Below are positions 1 through 7,898 of a stretch of DNA of 11,941 nt, in pieces (within the stretch, counting starts at the first letter, position 1; every line of letters begins with the position of its first letter). Source of the stretch: Promethearchaeota archaeon (lineage in GTDB: Archaea > Asgardarchaeota > Lokiarchaeia > Sigynarchaeales > SOKP01); the NCBI GenBank assembly GCA_014730295.1, contig WJIN01000023.1, positions 1 to 11,941 of the forward strand, given 5' to 3'. Under the pieces are notes generated by a model that ran no database searches, was not told where the DNA came from, and worked only from the letters and a program-made list of their open reading frames with translations. Both the position numbers and the translations under genes were made by a program.

Positions 1-39
1 CAGGGCGAACAGATGGAGTTATTTTCGAACAGAATTAAT

Positions 40-1158
40 CTAAAAAACCGAATCATAATTATATAATTCTAAATCATCTCTAATTTCCCTCAAATCTTCT
101 TGAATACTCTTATTTACAAAAATTCCCATTTTTTGAGTATCCAGACTTGCTTCATATTCTTTCTCTCCAGCTGTGTAAATACGATTTTTATTGGGTGCTT
201 TCTTCGCATTTCTCAATTTTCTTAATATTTTCCCAACATTTTGCTTAAATTTTGATGTAGAAATAAAAAACTCTATATTTATAGCTAGAAAAAAATGTCC
301 TACTTTTAATCGCTTCTTTCCATTTTCATATATTCCGGCTGTTTCCTTTAATGACGCCCCGTCTTGAAGTGCAGAAGACAAGATTTCTACCAAAGTGGAA
401 TATCCATAGCCTTTATAACTAGCCGAATTTCCTTCTATACTCCCCAGAGGTAAGATTGCAGCCTTTTTATCATTTAATTTATCTATTATTTTATTCGGAT
501 CTGTTTCACTATTTCCAAATTCGTCAATTATTAATCCTTGTGGAAGTGTCCTTCCCTCTCGCTTGCACATCTCGATTTTTCCTTTTTGGATAATTGAAGT
601 CGCACAATCTAATAGAAATGGAAATTCTTCGTCCGTAGGTAACCCAGCAGTTAAAGGATTAGTTCCCAATAAAGGTTCCACTCCATTTGTTGGAGGGACT
701 GCTGGTGTTGCATTTGTTGTTGTTATACCTATCATCCCCTCATCGATGGCGATCTGAGAATAATAGCCTGCGATTCCAAAATGAGTAGAGTTTCGTACAG
801 CCACAGCACCCAATCCATGCTTTTTTGCTTTTTCTATGGCGATATTCATTGCTCTATGTGCAATAACATGACCCATTCCACAATTTCCATCAAGTACTGC
901 AGTAGTTGGAGTCTCTTTAATGATCTTAATTCTTGTTTTGGGATTATATATGCCCTTCTTCAACCGCTCATAGTACACCTTCAATCTCTGAATTCCATGA
1001 GTAGAAATACCTTTAAGATCCGCGGTTAAAAGAACATCAGCGATGATTTTTGCATCATTTTTAGGTACACCAAGTGAGATGAATACGTCTTCTAAGAAAT
1101 TTCTCAAAATTGGTATCTTTATTAAAATGCCTTCACTTTCATTGATTACAGCAGTCAT
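40..1158 (-). CDS. Ldh2-family NAD(P)-dependent dehydrogenase, paralogue A
   Basis: This 372-residue protein belongs to the Ldh2 (malate/L-lactate/sulfolactate/ureidoglycolate dehydrogenase) family, soluble enzymes that oxidise 2-hydroxyacids or reduce 2-oxoacids with NAD(P). Length is normal for the family. Visible hallmarks are THG around H54, NSTHFG with H126 (the expected catalytic His, by analogy with AllD), GTNPLTAGLPT near 165-175, LDCATS near 183-188, YKGYGYSTLVEILS near 248-261 and a C-terminal VGHFFLAI. The start is ATG with no SD; a TATA-like box 50-60 bp upstream implies a leader of about 28 nt. It lies 213 bp downstream of a same-strand paralogue (1372-2481), about 60% identical by eye. 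It departs from the usual family sequence where the paralogue does not: GIS instead of GID before THG, and TAGLPT instead of TFGAPT. Substrate and cofactor cannot be read from the sequence; family assignment is firm. Confidence 0.9.
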   Translation of the reverse strand: MTAVINESEGILIKIPILRNFLEDVFISLGVPKNDAKIIADVLLTADLKGISTHGIQRLKVYYERLKKGIYNPKTRIKIIKETPTTAVLDGNCGMGHVIAHRAMNIAIEKAKKHGLGAVAVRNSTHFGIAGYYSQIAIDEGMIGITTTNATPAVPPTNGVEPLLGTNPLTAGLPTDEEFPFLLDCATSIIQKGKIEMCKREGRTLPQGLIIDEFGNSETDPNKIIDKLNDKKAAILPLGSIEGNSASYKGYGYSTLVEILSSALQDGASLKETAGIYENGKKRLKVGHFFLAINIEFFISTSKFKQNVGKILRKLRNAKKAPNKNRIYTAGEKEYEASLDTQKMGIFVNKSIQEDLREIRDDLELYNYDSVF

Positions 1159-1206
1159 ATAATTCAGTTTAACTTGAGATTTGGATTATTGTTTTATTAA
1201 TTAGTT

Positions 1207-1218
1207 AATATATATAAG
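1207..1218 (-). promoter_or_regulatory. TATA-like promoter element for dehydrogenase A
   Basis: On the minus strand this reads CTTATATATATT, a strong archaeal TATA-like element. Its centre is about 54 bp upstream of the ATG at 1158, so a start site about 26 bp downstream would give a leader of about 28 nt. It suggests that gene A is transcribed separately from the upstream paralogue. Confidence 0.6.
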
Positions 1219-1269
1219 AGATTTGCAACTAACAATATGGTTAAAAATATTTTCAATTCTTTTCAAACA

Positions 1270-1284
1270 ATTGATAATATCAAT
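1270..1284. repeat. 15-bp perfect palindrome upstream of dehydrogenase A
   Basis: ATTGATA and TATCAAT are exact reverse complements separated by one A. The site lies about 52 bp upstream of the gene A TATA box, between the two paralogues. It could bind a dimeric regulator, but in AT-rich DNA an inverted repeat of this size can occur by chance. Confidence 0.3.
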
Positions 1285-1317
1285 CAATTCTTGGATTAGA
1301 AAACAAATTTCTCCGAT

Positions 1318-1360
1318 AAAAAAAATTCTATTTTACAAAAATGAAAATGAAAGAAAAAAA
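1318..1360 (-). terminator. T-rich terminator after dehydrogenase B
   Basis: Read on the minus strand, the sequence just after the stop codon at 1372 carries a run of seven T (1354-1360) and a second run of eight T (1318-1325), with no obvious hairpin. Archaeal intrinsic termination typically uses T-tracts of this kind. It supports separate transcription of the two dehydrogenase genes. Confidence 0.5.
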
Positions 1361-1371
1361 GATCTTAATGA

Positions 1372-2481
1372 TTAAAAATCAAAGTCGTATTGATCAAGAC
1401 TTAGTTCATTCTGCATAAGTTTAATATCATTTCGCAAACTTTCATTGAGAGGAATCCCCAATTTTTCACGTTCTAATTCCGCTTCATATTCTTTTTCTCC
1501 TGCTGTGTAAATCTTCTCCGCTCCGGGTTCCTTTTTCGCACTTCTTAATCCTCTCATTATATCTCCTGCCGTGTGTTTAAATATCTCCAAAGGTAAGAAA
1601 CTTTCAATATTAATAGCTAAGAAGAAGTGTCCAACTTTCAAACGCTTTTGCCCATTCTCTTCTATTCCAAGTGTATCTCTTAAAAAGATACCATTTTGTA
1701 AAGCTGCAGAAAGGAGTTCAACAATAGTTGCATAACCATATCCTTTATATCCGGACATCTCCTCACCGGCACCTCCAAGTGGTAGAAGAGCGGCATTTCT
1801 TTTCAACATTTTTTTTAGAATCTTAGAAGGACTTCTCATTGTATTACCTTCCTCATCAATTACCACACCATCAGGTAGATCTTTTTCTAATCGTTCATAT
1901 AATTCTACCTTACCTCTCTGAATGATTGAAGTAGCACAATCCAAGCAAAAAGGGAACTCTTCATCAGTGGGGGCTCCAAAGGTGAGAGGATTAGTACCTA
2001 ACATAGGTTCTACTCCAAATGTAGGAGGGATCGATGGTCTTGCATTTGTGGTGGTTAATCCAATCATTCCTTGCTCTATTGCCATTAGTGAATAATAGCC
2101 TGCAATTCCAAAGTGAGTGGAATTCCTTACAGCTACTGCCCCTAATCCATATTCCTTAGCCTTTTCTATCGCAGTTTCCATTGCTTTATATGCGATAACA
2201 TGACCCATTCCATTATTCCCATCCCATAAGGCAGTTGTAGGACCATCTTTTATCACATCGATTTTTGTGTCTACTTCATAAATCCCTTGTTTTATACGAT
2301 CATAATACATCTTACAGCGTTGGATACCGTGAGTATCAATCCCTCTTAAATCGGATGCGATTAATACTTTTCCAATTATTTTTGCATCTTCCTCCGGAAC
2401 ACCTAATCCAATAAAAACGTCTCGCATAAAATTTTCTAACTTTTGTGGTTCAATATAAGTTATATCCTCTGAATCTGACAA
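1372..2481 (-). CDS. Ldh2-family NAD(P)-dependent dehydrogenase, paralogue B
   Basis: This 369-residue protein is a soluble Ldh2-family 2-hydroxyacid dehydrogenase, paralogous to the downstream gene at 40-1158. Family signatures are RGIDTHG around H51, NSTHFGIAGYY with likely catalytic H123, TTTNARPSIPP, GTNPLTFGAPTDEEFPF, LDCATS, and YKGYGYATIVELLS. These are closer to the usual family sequence than those of paralogue A, so this copy probably keeps the ancestral activity (malate, lactate or sulfolactate; not decidable here). The start codon is TTG at 2479-2481, supported by an SD sequence GAGGT seven nucleotides upstream and by N-terminal alignment with paralogue A; the next Met (residue 19) would cut into the conserved N-terminal helix. 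It is divergent from the methyltransferase at 2801. Confidence 0.9.
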   Translation of the reverse strand: MSDSEDITYIEPQKLENFMRDVFIGLGVPEEDAKIIGKVLIASDLRGIDTHGIQRCKMYYDRIKQGIYEVDTKIDVIKDGPTTALWDGNNGMGHVIAYKAMETAIEKAKEYGLGAVAVRNSTHFGIAGYYSLMAIEQGMIGLTTTNARPSIPPTFGVEPMLGTNPLTFGAPTDEEFPFCLDCATSIIQRGKVELYERLEKDLPDGVVIDEEGNTMRSPSKILKKMLKRNAALLPLGGAGEEMSGYKGYGYATIVELLSAALQNGIFLRDTLGIEENGQKRLKVGHFFLAINIESFLPLEIFKHTAGDIMRGLRSAKKEPGAEKIYTAGEKEYEAELEREKLGIPLNESLRNDIKLMQNELSLDQYDFDF

Positions 2482-2488
2482 TTCTTTA

Positions 2489-2493
2489 ACCTC
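2489..2493 (-). promoter_or_regulatory. Ribosome binding site fixing the TTG start of dehydrogenase B
   Basis: On the minus strand this reads GAGGT, complementary to the 16S rRNA 3' end, with a 7-nt gap to the TTG start at 2481. It decides a non-ATG start. The leader must therefore be long enough to include it, pointing to the TATA-like ATTATTTAATAC at about 2539-2550 rather than the AT-rich run nearer the gene. Confidence 0.65.
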
Positions 2494-2516
2494 AATAATT
2501 ATTTCTTTATTTAAAT

Positions 2517-2532
2517 TTTGAAATTATTCAAA
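2517..2532. repeat. Palindrome in the promoter of dehydrogenase B
   Basis: TTTGAA and TTCAAA are perfect 6-bp arms around ATTA. The site would lie between the predicted TATA element (2539-2550) and the expected start site (about 2518), a position where a bound repressor would block polymerase. The short AT-rich arms keep confidence low. Confidence 0.3.
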
Positions 2533-2709
2533 TCTTCGTATTAAATAATCTTTCAATTCTTTTAAATTATTAATTTTGCTTTTAATAAATACACTAACCT
2601 CTATTTGTTAAGAAAACCATTCTTTGATTTATTAGATTGATATTTTTTGTTCTAATTTCTTAAATGATTGAAAATATATTCAAATTAAACAAATATTTTA
2701 CGATTTAAC

Positions 2710-2729
2710 TTGAAATCAAATGGTTTCAA
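2710..2729. repeat. Inverted repeat upstream of the methyltransferase promoter
   Basis: Arms TTGAAATC and GGTTTCAA match at 7 of 8 positions around a 4-bp spacer. They lie about 22 bp upstream of the TATA-like run at 2751-2761 of the methyltransferase gene, a reasonable place for an activator or autoregulatory site. No binding protein can be named. Confidence 0.3.
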
Positions 2730-2800
2730 ATGAATTATTGAAAAGCTCTAAATTTTTAAACAAACTAATAAGGTAAATTTCTATATAGAAGCGGCTTACA

Positions 2801-4246
2801 ATGAAAAAGGATTATAATAGAGATAAGAAAAAGATAAGAAGGACTTTAGGAGTACATTTAACTTCTCAGGAAGTTTTTAGATCCTATATATTTCCTGAAA
2901 TAAAGGATGAGTTATACGATTATCTTTGGATTGATTTATACTGCGGAGAAGGAAATCTAATTCTCCCCATTTTAGATAGTATAGCTAAAGCAGAACGAGT
3001 AGATTTTTTCAGAAATCATATCTTTTTATCTGATATCCAAGAAAAAATGATTAGCAGAACCATTGAAAAAACTAAAAGTTATGGAATCCCTTTTGAATTA
3101 GCTAAGAAAAAAATTCTTCTGCGGGATAATTTAGAGAGTTTTCCAAATAATTTGAAAGATAAATCTTTTCCTATCTGTCACATAACCAATCCTCCGTATC
3201 TATATCTCGGTTATATCAGAAAACATGATGAAACTAAACGACATCTGAAATATTTCGGAAATGATAATGATGGATATCAAGATCTTTATCAAATTGCTAT
3301 GATAAATGATTTAAGAAATAATGTGGAACAAATGGTATATATTATTCCATCTAATTTCATCTTTGGAGCTTCTGTATCAAATAAATTTCGGTTGGATTTA
3401 TTGAAATGGTATCAAATTCAAAAAATGTATATATTTGAAACTCAAATGTTTGAATTTACAGGTACTAATATTTGTATTGGGTTTTTTAAAAGAAAAGTGA
3501 CTCAAAGAGCAGAGGAGCAGATTTTTGAAACTATAAAATTCAAAAAAAAAAACAAAGTGCTAAAACGGACTTATAACCTCAGTCCGAATTTTAAATATAG
3601 AGGGGGCTCAGAATTTGATGCTTTTTTAAAAAAATGTAGAGCAGTTGAACCATTAAAAGTTGTTTATTATCTCAAAAATGATGACGTAATAAAAAATGCT
3701 GGTACAAATAAGTTAGAGGTTATTGATACTAATGAATATCATTCTAATAGTTATGAAAGAAAGACACTCCTTGTTAATGATTTCTTATATGATAAGGTTA
3801 GATCTAACAAATTATATGTTAGAACTGTAGATACTGGTTCGATTGATGGAAGAGTTGGTTTAAATGTTATCAAGGATGATTTTAATGTTGATGGGATTTA
3901 TGTTTCGAAAGCAACTTATAGAACATCGCCTATACAGATTTTCTTAAATCCAAAAATGTCGCATAACGACCAAATTCTATTAATGAAATATTTCAACTTA
4001 ATATTGGAATACTTTAGAAAAAAGTTAGACAGTGAATTTTTAACCACATATAAATATTCAAATGCAGAATATACTAGGAAATATTTGGGACTCATCCAAG
4101 TAAGAAAGCTAATCAAAACTTTTCCCATGCTTCATATAAATCAAGATGATAAAAAAAGATTAATAAAATATATCGAAAATGAACAATCTTCAGAACTAAT
4201 CAATCTTTTAAATTATCTCAACAGAAAATCTAAAGAAAATTTATGA
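2801..4246 (+). CDS. Solitary N6-adenine DNA methyltransferase (gamma class, Eco57I/type IIG-like)
   Basis: This 481-residue protein transfers a methyl group from S-adenosylmethionine to adenine in a specific DNA sequence. Motif order is that of gamma-class enzymes: a motif X-like GVHLTSQEVF near 17-26, SAM-binding motif I DLYCGEG at 45-51, an acidic motif II (SDIQ, D78), and catalytic motif IV NPPY at 130-133. The C-terminal half (about 230-470), including FPMLHINQDDKKRLI, should be the target recognition domain. No nuclease motif is visible, and no restriction gene lies within about 2.8 kb upstream (two dehydrogenases) or 7 kb downstream. It is therefore an orphan methyltransferase, for gene regulation or strand marking, or a remnant of a restriction-modification system. 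The ATG has no clear SD; a TATA-like run at 2751-2761 suggests a short leader. Recognition sequence unknown. Confidence 0.85.
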   Translation: MKKDYNRDKKKIRRTLGVHLTSQEVFRSYIFPEIKDELYDYLWIDLYCGEGNLILPILDSIAKAERVDFFRNHIFLSDIQEKMISRTIEKTKSYGIPFELAKKKILLRDNLESFPNNLKDKSFPICHITNPPYLYLGYIRKHDETKRHLKYFGNDNDGYQDLYQIAMINDLRNNVEQMVYIIPSNFIFGASVSNKFRLDLLKWYQIQKMYIFETQMFEFTGTNICIGFFKRKVTQRAEEQIFETIKFKKKNKVLKRTYNLSPNFKYRGGSEFDAFLKKCRAVEPLKVVYYLKNDDVIKNAGTNKLEVIDTNEYHSNSYERKTLLVNDFLYDKVRSNKLYVRTVDTGSIDGRVGLNVIKDDFNVDGIYVSKATYRTSPIQIFLNPKMSHNDQILLMKYFNLILEYFRKKLDSEFLTTYKYSNAEYTRKYLGLIQVRKLIKTFPMLHINQDDKKRLIKYIENEQSSELINLLNYLNRKSKENL

Positions 4247-4254
4247 AGGAGGTC
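4247..4254 (+). other. Strong Shine-Dalgarno-like sequence with no gene behind it
   Basis: AGGAGGTC follows the methyltransferase stop codon immediately, and a second GGAG lies at 4263-4266. The only ATG in reach (4286) opens a 9-codon frame that runs into the convergent thioredoxin gene. The sites may be chance or a remnant of a lost downstream gene. Confidence 0.3.
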
Positions 4255-4306
4255 TTAAATAAGGAGTAGTTAAGTTAGGATACTTATGAGCTTGTTTAAT
4301 AAAAAA

Positions 4307-4828
4307 TTATATTAAATAGTTTTGAGCGATAGATAGTATACTTTCTTCAAATGTTTTCCCATTCTTTGGATATTTTTCTATTCTGGTTAAGCAATCTCCT
4401 TTTTCATTAAAATAATATGCTATGGGAATTTGATTTACATAAAATTTGGGATTATGAAACTCTGGCGGAGATTTCTTTGCCCACGAGTAATCATCATCAG
4501 TGCTGGTCATAGTAGTTTTTACACCCCCCAATAAATAAACTTTAAGTTTTGGAGAATCTACAGCTTCAACTACTTTTATATATGATGGCTTCACATCGGC
4601 ACATGTCTTACACCAAGTCGCACCAAGGGTGAGTATCTTTAATTTAGAAGAGCTCTCCTTGAAAAAGCTAATCAATTCTGAAACTATTTTAGGATCTGGT
4701 TTGTAAGCCTTATAATTACTCTGATGCATTATCCGTTCTTTCATTGACTTAATATGATCGATATATTCTATTCCTTCAAAATAATCAGATTCAATATCAA
4801 TCCAATGCAAATTTTTAGGATTAAACAT
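4307..4828 (-). CDS. Thioredoxin-fold protein with WCxxC active site
   Basis: This 173-residue protein is predicted to be a cytosolic thiol-disulfide exchange protein. The core is a beta strand KILTLGATW followed by the active-site motif W-C73-K-T-C76, an extended region, then the cis-proline segment QIPIAYYF (P135), a strand turning at NEKGD, and a C-terminal helix, matching the thioredoxin fold. The first ~60 residues (DYFEGIEYIDHIKSMKERI onward) form a helical extension absent from minimal thioredoxins, and an insert rich in T, S and D lies near 104-120. There is no signal peptide or membrane segment. The KT dipeptide between the cysteines is unlike classical GP thioredoxins, so redox potential and partner are open. 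It is convergent with the methyltransferase and divergent from the kinase operon. The ATG has no SD; a TATA element at 4856-4865 implies an almost leaderless mRNA. Confidence 0.8.
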   Translation of the reverse strand: MFNPKNLHWIDIESDYFEGIEYIDHIKSMKERIMHQSNYKAYKPDPKIVSELISFFKESSSKLKILTLGATWCKTCADVKPSYIKVVEAVDSPKLKVYLLGGVKTTMTSTDDDYSWAKKSPPEFHNPKFYVNQIPIAYYFNEKGDCLTRIEKYPKNGKTFEESILSIAQNYLI

Positions 4829-4855
4829 TTTTTTCAGATTTAATAAAAAAAGACG

Positions 4856-4865
4856 TATATAATAA
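4856..4865 (-). promoter_or_regulatory. TATA-like element for the thioredoxin-fold gene
   Basis: On the minus strand this reads TTATTATATA, centred about 32 bp upstream of the ATG at 4828. Archaeal spacing predicts a start site around 4834, leaving a leader of only a few bases, which fits the lack of an SD sequence. Confidence 0.5.
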
Positions 4866-4934
4866 ATCTCTCGGTTATGATTAAAAATCTTTAAATAGGG
4901 GGAAGATTTCTATACTTTTTTCAAAATCATGAAA

Positions 4935-4971
4935 TCTAGACTATCTAAAAAAAACTCTAGACTATCTAAAA
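4935..4971. repeat. Perfect 16-bp direct repeat upstream of the kinase operon
   Basis: TCTAGACTATCTAAAA occurs at 4935-4950 and again, identically, at 4956-4971, a period of exactly 21 bp or two helical turns. The pair ends about 10 bp before the TATA-like element at 4982-4992 that should drive the histidine kinase and response regulator genes. Same-face tandem sites in this position are typical of archaeal activators or cooperative regulators. Confidence 0.6.
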
Positions 4972-4981
4972 TAATTCATAT

Positions 4982-4992
4982 ACTTAAATAAT
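4982..4992 (+). promoter_or_regulatory. TATA-like element for the histidine kinase operon
   Basis: ACTTAAATAAT centred near 4987 predicts a start site around 5013 and a leader of about 33 nt before the ATG at 5046. No convincing SD is seen in that leader. Another AT-rich element, CTTTAAATA at about 4889-4897, is a less well-spaced alternative. Confidence 0.45.
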
Positions 4993-5045
4993 AGTTTTAG
5001 TTCTATTGAGATAGGATACATAAAAATTTAGGGTTTATATTCCTA

Positions 5046-7898
5046 ATGAAGGATTTAAGTGAATTTATAAAGGAAAGCGAAAATTGGTTTCAGAAGATAA
5101 TGGAATCAATTCAAAAATATGCATCCAAGTTAGAAAAGTCTGAAAAATGGTTTTCAACCGTTTTAAAAAGTATCGGAGATGCAGTAATAGTTACCAATGA
5201 ATCTGGATTTATTCAGTTTTTGAATCCAGTAGCCGAAAAGTTGACAGGGTGGAATTCTGATTCTGCATTTAATAAACCCTTAAGGAAAGTATTCCATATA
5301 ATTAATGAAGATACAAGGGAACCATTAGAAAATCCAGTTACAAAAGTGATACATAAAAAAATCGTAATTGGCTTAGCAAATCATACAATCTTGATTTCAA
5401 AAGATGGAAGAGAAATTCCGATTGATGATAGTGGAGCACCAATTACCAATGATGAAGGAAATATAATTGGAATTGTGCTTGTATTCAGAGATATATCAGA
5501 ACGCAGAAAGGCAGAAAAATTAATAGAATCAAGCGAGGTAAAGTATAGAAACTTGTTTGATCAAGCTTCCATTGGAGTTTTTGTCCATGATCTCGAAGGT
5601 ACATTTATTGATGCTAATCAAAAGATGCAAACTCTGTTTGGTTATGATGAAGATGAGATTAAAAGTCTTAAATTCTCTGAAACCCATCCTCTCAATACAA
5701 AAGCTCAGAAATTGGGTAAAGAGAAGTTTCAGGAGGTTATTCAAAATGGAAATGATCATTTTAAAACCTTATTCAAAAAAAAGGATGGGACAGTATTCTA
5801 TGGTGAAGTTACTTCAAAAATTATATCCTATGGAGAAAAAAAGTTGATCCAAGGTACTATTCAAAATATCACAGAAAGTATAAAAAACGAGCGAGAGATA
5901 AAGCATATTAATAATGTCTTAAAAGCAATTAGGAATGTTAATCAAATAATTATAAGAGAAATAGATCGGGAAGTTCTAATCAAAAAAATATGTGAAAATC
6001 TAACGAAAACAAGAGGTTTTTTATCAGCATGGTTAATTCTATTTGATTCAAAGAATAGATTCTTATTAGGTGCTGAATCGGGGATTGGAGATGTATTTAA
6101 TCAGTTAATCCATCAATTTAAACGTGGAGAATTTTCTAAATGTTGCAAAATAACCTTAAAAGAAAAAGGTGTCTTTACTATTAAGGATCCAGAATCTTTC
6201 TGCATGGACTGCCCAATATCAGTAATATATGATGAGCGAAATGTATTATCTGTTAAATTAAAGCATTCAGACACTAATTACGGGGTATTAGTGGTTTCAA
6301 TTCCAAAGAATATCAGTAATATTACCGAAGAAAAAAGTTTATTAAAAGAAGTAGCAGATGATATAGCTTTTGCATTAAATAAAATTGAGATTCAAGAGAA
6401 GAAAACTCAGAGTGAATATAGATATACAGAACTTTATGAAAGTATGATGGATGCATACGTTTCTGTTGATATGGAAGGAAAGATTATCGAATTTAATCAG
6501 CAGTACCTTGATATGTTAGGATATTCTGAGGAAGAGGTTAAGAATTTGACATATTTAGATATAACACCCAGTAAATGGCATGAGTTTGAAAAAGAAATTG
6601 TAAATAAACAAGTACTTAGGAAAGGATATTCCGAAGTTTATGAAAAAGAGTATATTAAAAAGGATGGTACAATACTTCCGGTTGAAATACGAACTTTTCT
6701 CTTGAAGAATGAGATGAAGAACCCAAAAGGAATGTGGGCAATTGTACGAGATATTTCTGTAAGAAGAGAAAATGAGGCTAAGCTAAGGAAGTCAAAGCAT
6801 GATTTAAAAGAGAGGTACAAAGAATTATCATGTTTATATAGTTTAACGGATTTAGGTAGGGATCTTAATAAACCATTGGAAGAGCTTTTTCAAGAATCCT
6901 TATTATTATTTAAAGCAACATGGCAATTTCCAGAGATTACACAGATAAAAATCAATTTTGATAGTAAGATTTATAAAACAGAAAATTTTAATGATACTTC
7001 TTGGAAATTGCAAATAAAGAAGAATTTTGGAGGGCATAATCTTTCAGTTGAAATTGTATATAATGAAAATAAACAATTCCTTCAAGAAGAAATTGATTTA
7101 TTAGACGAGATCGGGAAAAGATTAGTATCAATAATAAAACATAGAGAGTTTGAGCAAAAAATAATTAAATCAGAGAAACAATATAGGGAAGCATATAATC
7201 GAGCAGAATTTTATAAGGATTTATTTGCTCATGATATTAAGAATATACTTCAAAGTATCTTATCAGGGTTAGAATTAAATCAATATATAGTTCAAAATGA
7301 AGGGGATACTAACCTGGTAAATGAAAACTTGAAAATTATAAAAAACCAGATTCTTAGAGGAGTTCAATTGGTTTCAAATGTTAGAAAATTTTCTCAATTG
7401 GAGAACCAAACAATTTTAAGAAGAAATATTGAAATATATAAAATTGTGAAAGCCGCCGTAGATTCTTTAAAACTAATCGATTTCAATCGGGAAGTAAATA
7501 TTGATATCTACATAGCTGATAAGAATTTAAAAGTAATGGGTGACGATTTTTTAGCCGATGTTTTTGATATTATATTAACAAATTCAGTTCGGCATAATAA
7601 AAATCAAGAAGTAGAAATCACCATCAACATTTCTGAACGGAAAATGGAAGACATGAATTACGTGCAGATTGAATTTATCGATAATGGAATAGGAATTGAA
7701 GATGCTAGAAAATCTGATATATTCTCAAGAGGATATACTGAGAATAAAAGCATTTATGGTATGGGTCTTGGACTTTCATTGGCTACCCGTATCATAAAAA
7801 ATTATAACGGGAAGATTTGGGTTGAAGATAAAATTGAGAATGAATCTTCTAAGGGTAGTAAATTTATTGTTCTTATTCCTGAGGGGGGATATGATTGA
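5046..7898 (+). CDS. Soluble multi-sensor histidine kinase (PAS-PAS-GAF-PAS-GAF-like-HisKA-HATPase)
   Basis: This 950-residue sensor kinase autophosphorylates on His and passes phosphate to a receiver. Order: short coiled coil (1-34); PAS1 (about 35-152, ending FRDISERR); PAS2 (about 164-277); GAF (about 289-445) with an unusual cysteine set C366, C367, C386, C389 (CC-x18-CxxC); PAS3 (about 456-572, ending VRDISVRRE); a second GAF-like region (about 590-705); HisKA with phosphoacceptor H729 in FAHDIKN; HATPase with N846 (N box), DNGIGI at 879-884 (G1) and GMGLGL at 905-910 (G2). All catalytic boxes look intact. No membrane segment is visible, so it senses inside the cell. The stop overlaps the start of the response regulator by 4 bp, so the pair is co-transcribed and probably translationally coupled. 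Signal unknown; the cysteines suggest metal or redox sensing, which is inference. Confidence 0.93.
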   Translation: MKDLSEFIKESENWFQKIMESIQKYASKLEKSEKWFSTVLKSIGDAVIVTNESGFIQFLNPVAEKLTGWNSDSAFNKPLRKVFHIINEDTREPLENPVTKVIHKKIVIGLANHTILISKDGREIPIDDSGAPITNDEGNIIGIVLVFRDISERRKAEKLIESSEVKYRNLFDQASIGVFVHDLEGTFIDANQKMQTLFGYDEDEIKSLKFSETHPLNTKAQKLGKEKFQEVIQNGNDHFKTLFKKKDGTVFYGEVTSKIISYGEKKLIQGTIQNITESIKNEREIKHINNVLKAIRNVNQIIIREIDREVLIKKICENLTKTRGFLSAWLILFDSKNRFLLGAESGIGDVFNQLIHQFKRGEFSKCCKITLKEKGVFTIKDPESFCMDCPISVIYDERNVLSVKLKHSDTNYGVLVVSIPKNISNITEEKSLLKEVADDIAFALNKIEIQEKKTQSEYRYTELYESMMDAYVSVDMEGKIIEFNQQYLDMLGYSEEEVKNLTYLDITPSKWHEFEKEIVNKQVLRKGYSEVYEKEYIKKDGTILPVEIRTFLLKNEMKNPKGMWAIVRDISVRRENEAKLRKSKHDLKERYKELSCLYSLTDLGRDLNKPLEELFQESLLLFKATWQFPEITQIKINFDSKIYKTENFNDTSWKLQIKKNFGGHNLSVEIVYNENKQFLQEEIDLLDEIGKRLVSIIKHREFEQKIIKSEKQYREAYNRAEFYKDLFAHDIKNILQSILSGLELNQYIVQNEGDTNLVNENLKIIKNQILRGVQLVSNVRKFSQLENQTILRRNIEIYKIVKAAVDSLKLIDFNREVNIDIYIADKNLKVMGDDFLADVFDIILTNSVRHNKNQEVEITINISERKMEDMNYVQIEFIDNGIGIEDARKSDIFSRGYTENKSIYGMGLGLSLATRIIKNYNGKIWVEDKIENESSKGSKFIVLIPEGGYD

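Larger units (their letters stand above)
2482..2800. other. Divergent intergenic region between dehydrogenase B and the DNA methyltransferase
   Basis: These 319 bp are very AT-rich and hold no credible gene. On the minus side there is an SD, a palindrome at 2517-2532 and a TATA-like element near 2539-2550. On the plus side a TATA-like AATTTTTAAAC at about 2751-2761 would place a start site near 2783, giving a leader of about 18 nt for the methyltransferase. An imperfect inverted repeat lies at 2710-2729. The middle, roughly 2560-2700, shows nothing recognisable. Confidence 0.5.

Noticed and set aside
563..1029. Plus-strand frames opposite dehydrogenase A (563-757 and 781-1029)
   Set aside because: They lie wholly antisense to a well-supported conserved gene and have no protein-like features.
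4286..4315. Nine-codon frame after the orphan SD downstream of the methyltransferase
   Set aside because: Too short, 20 or more bases from the SD, and overlapping the convergent thioredoxin-fold gene.
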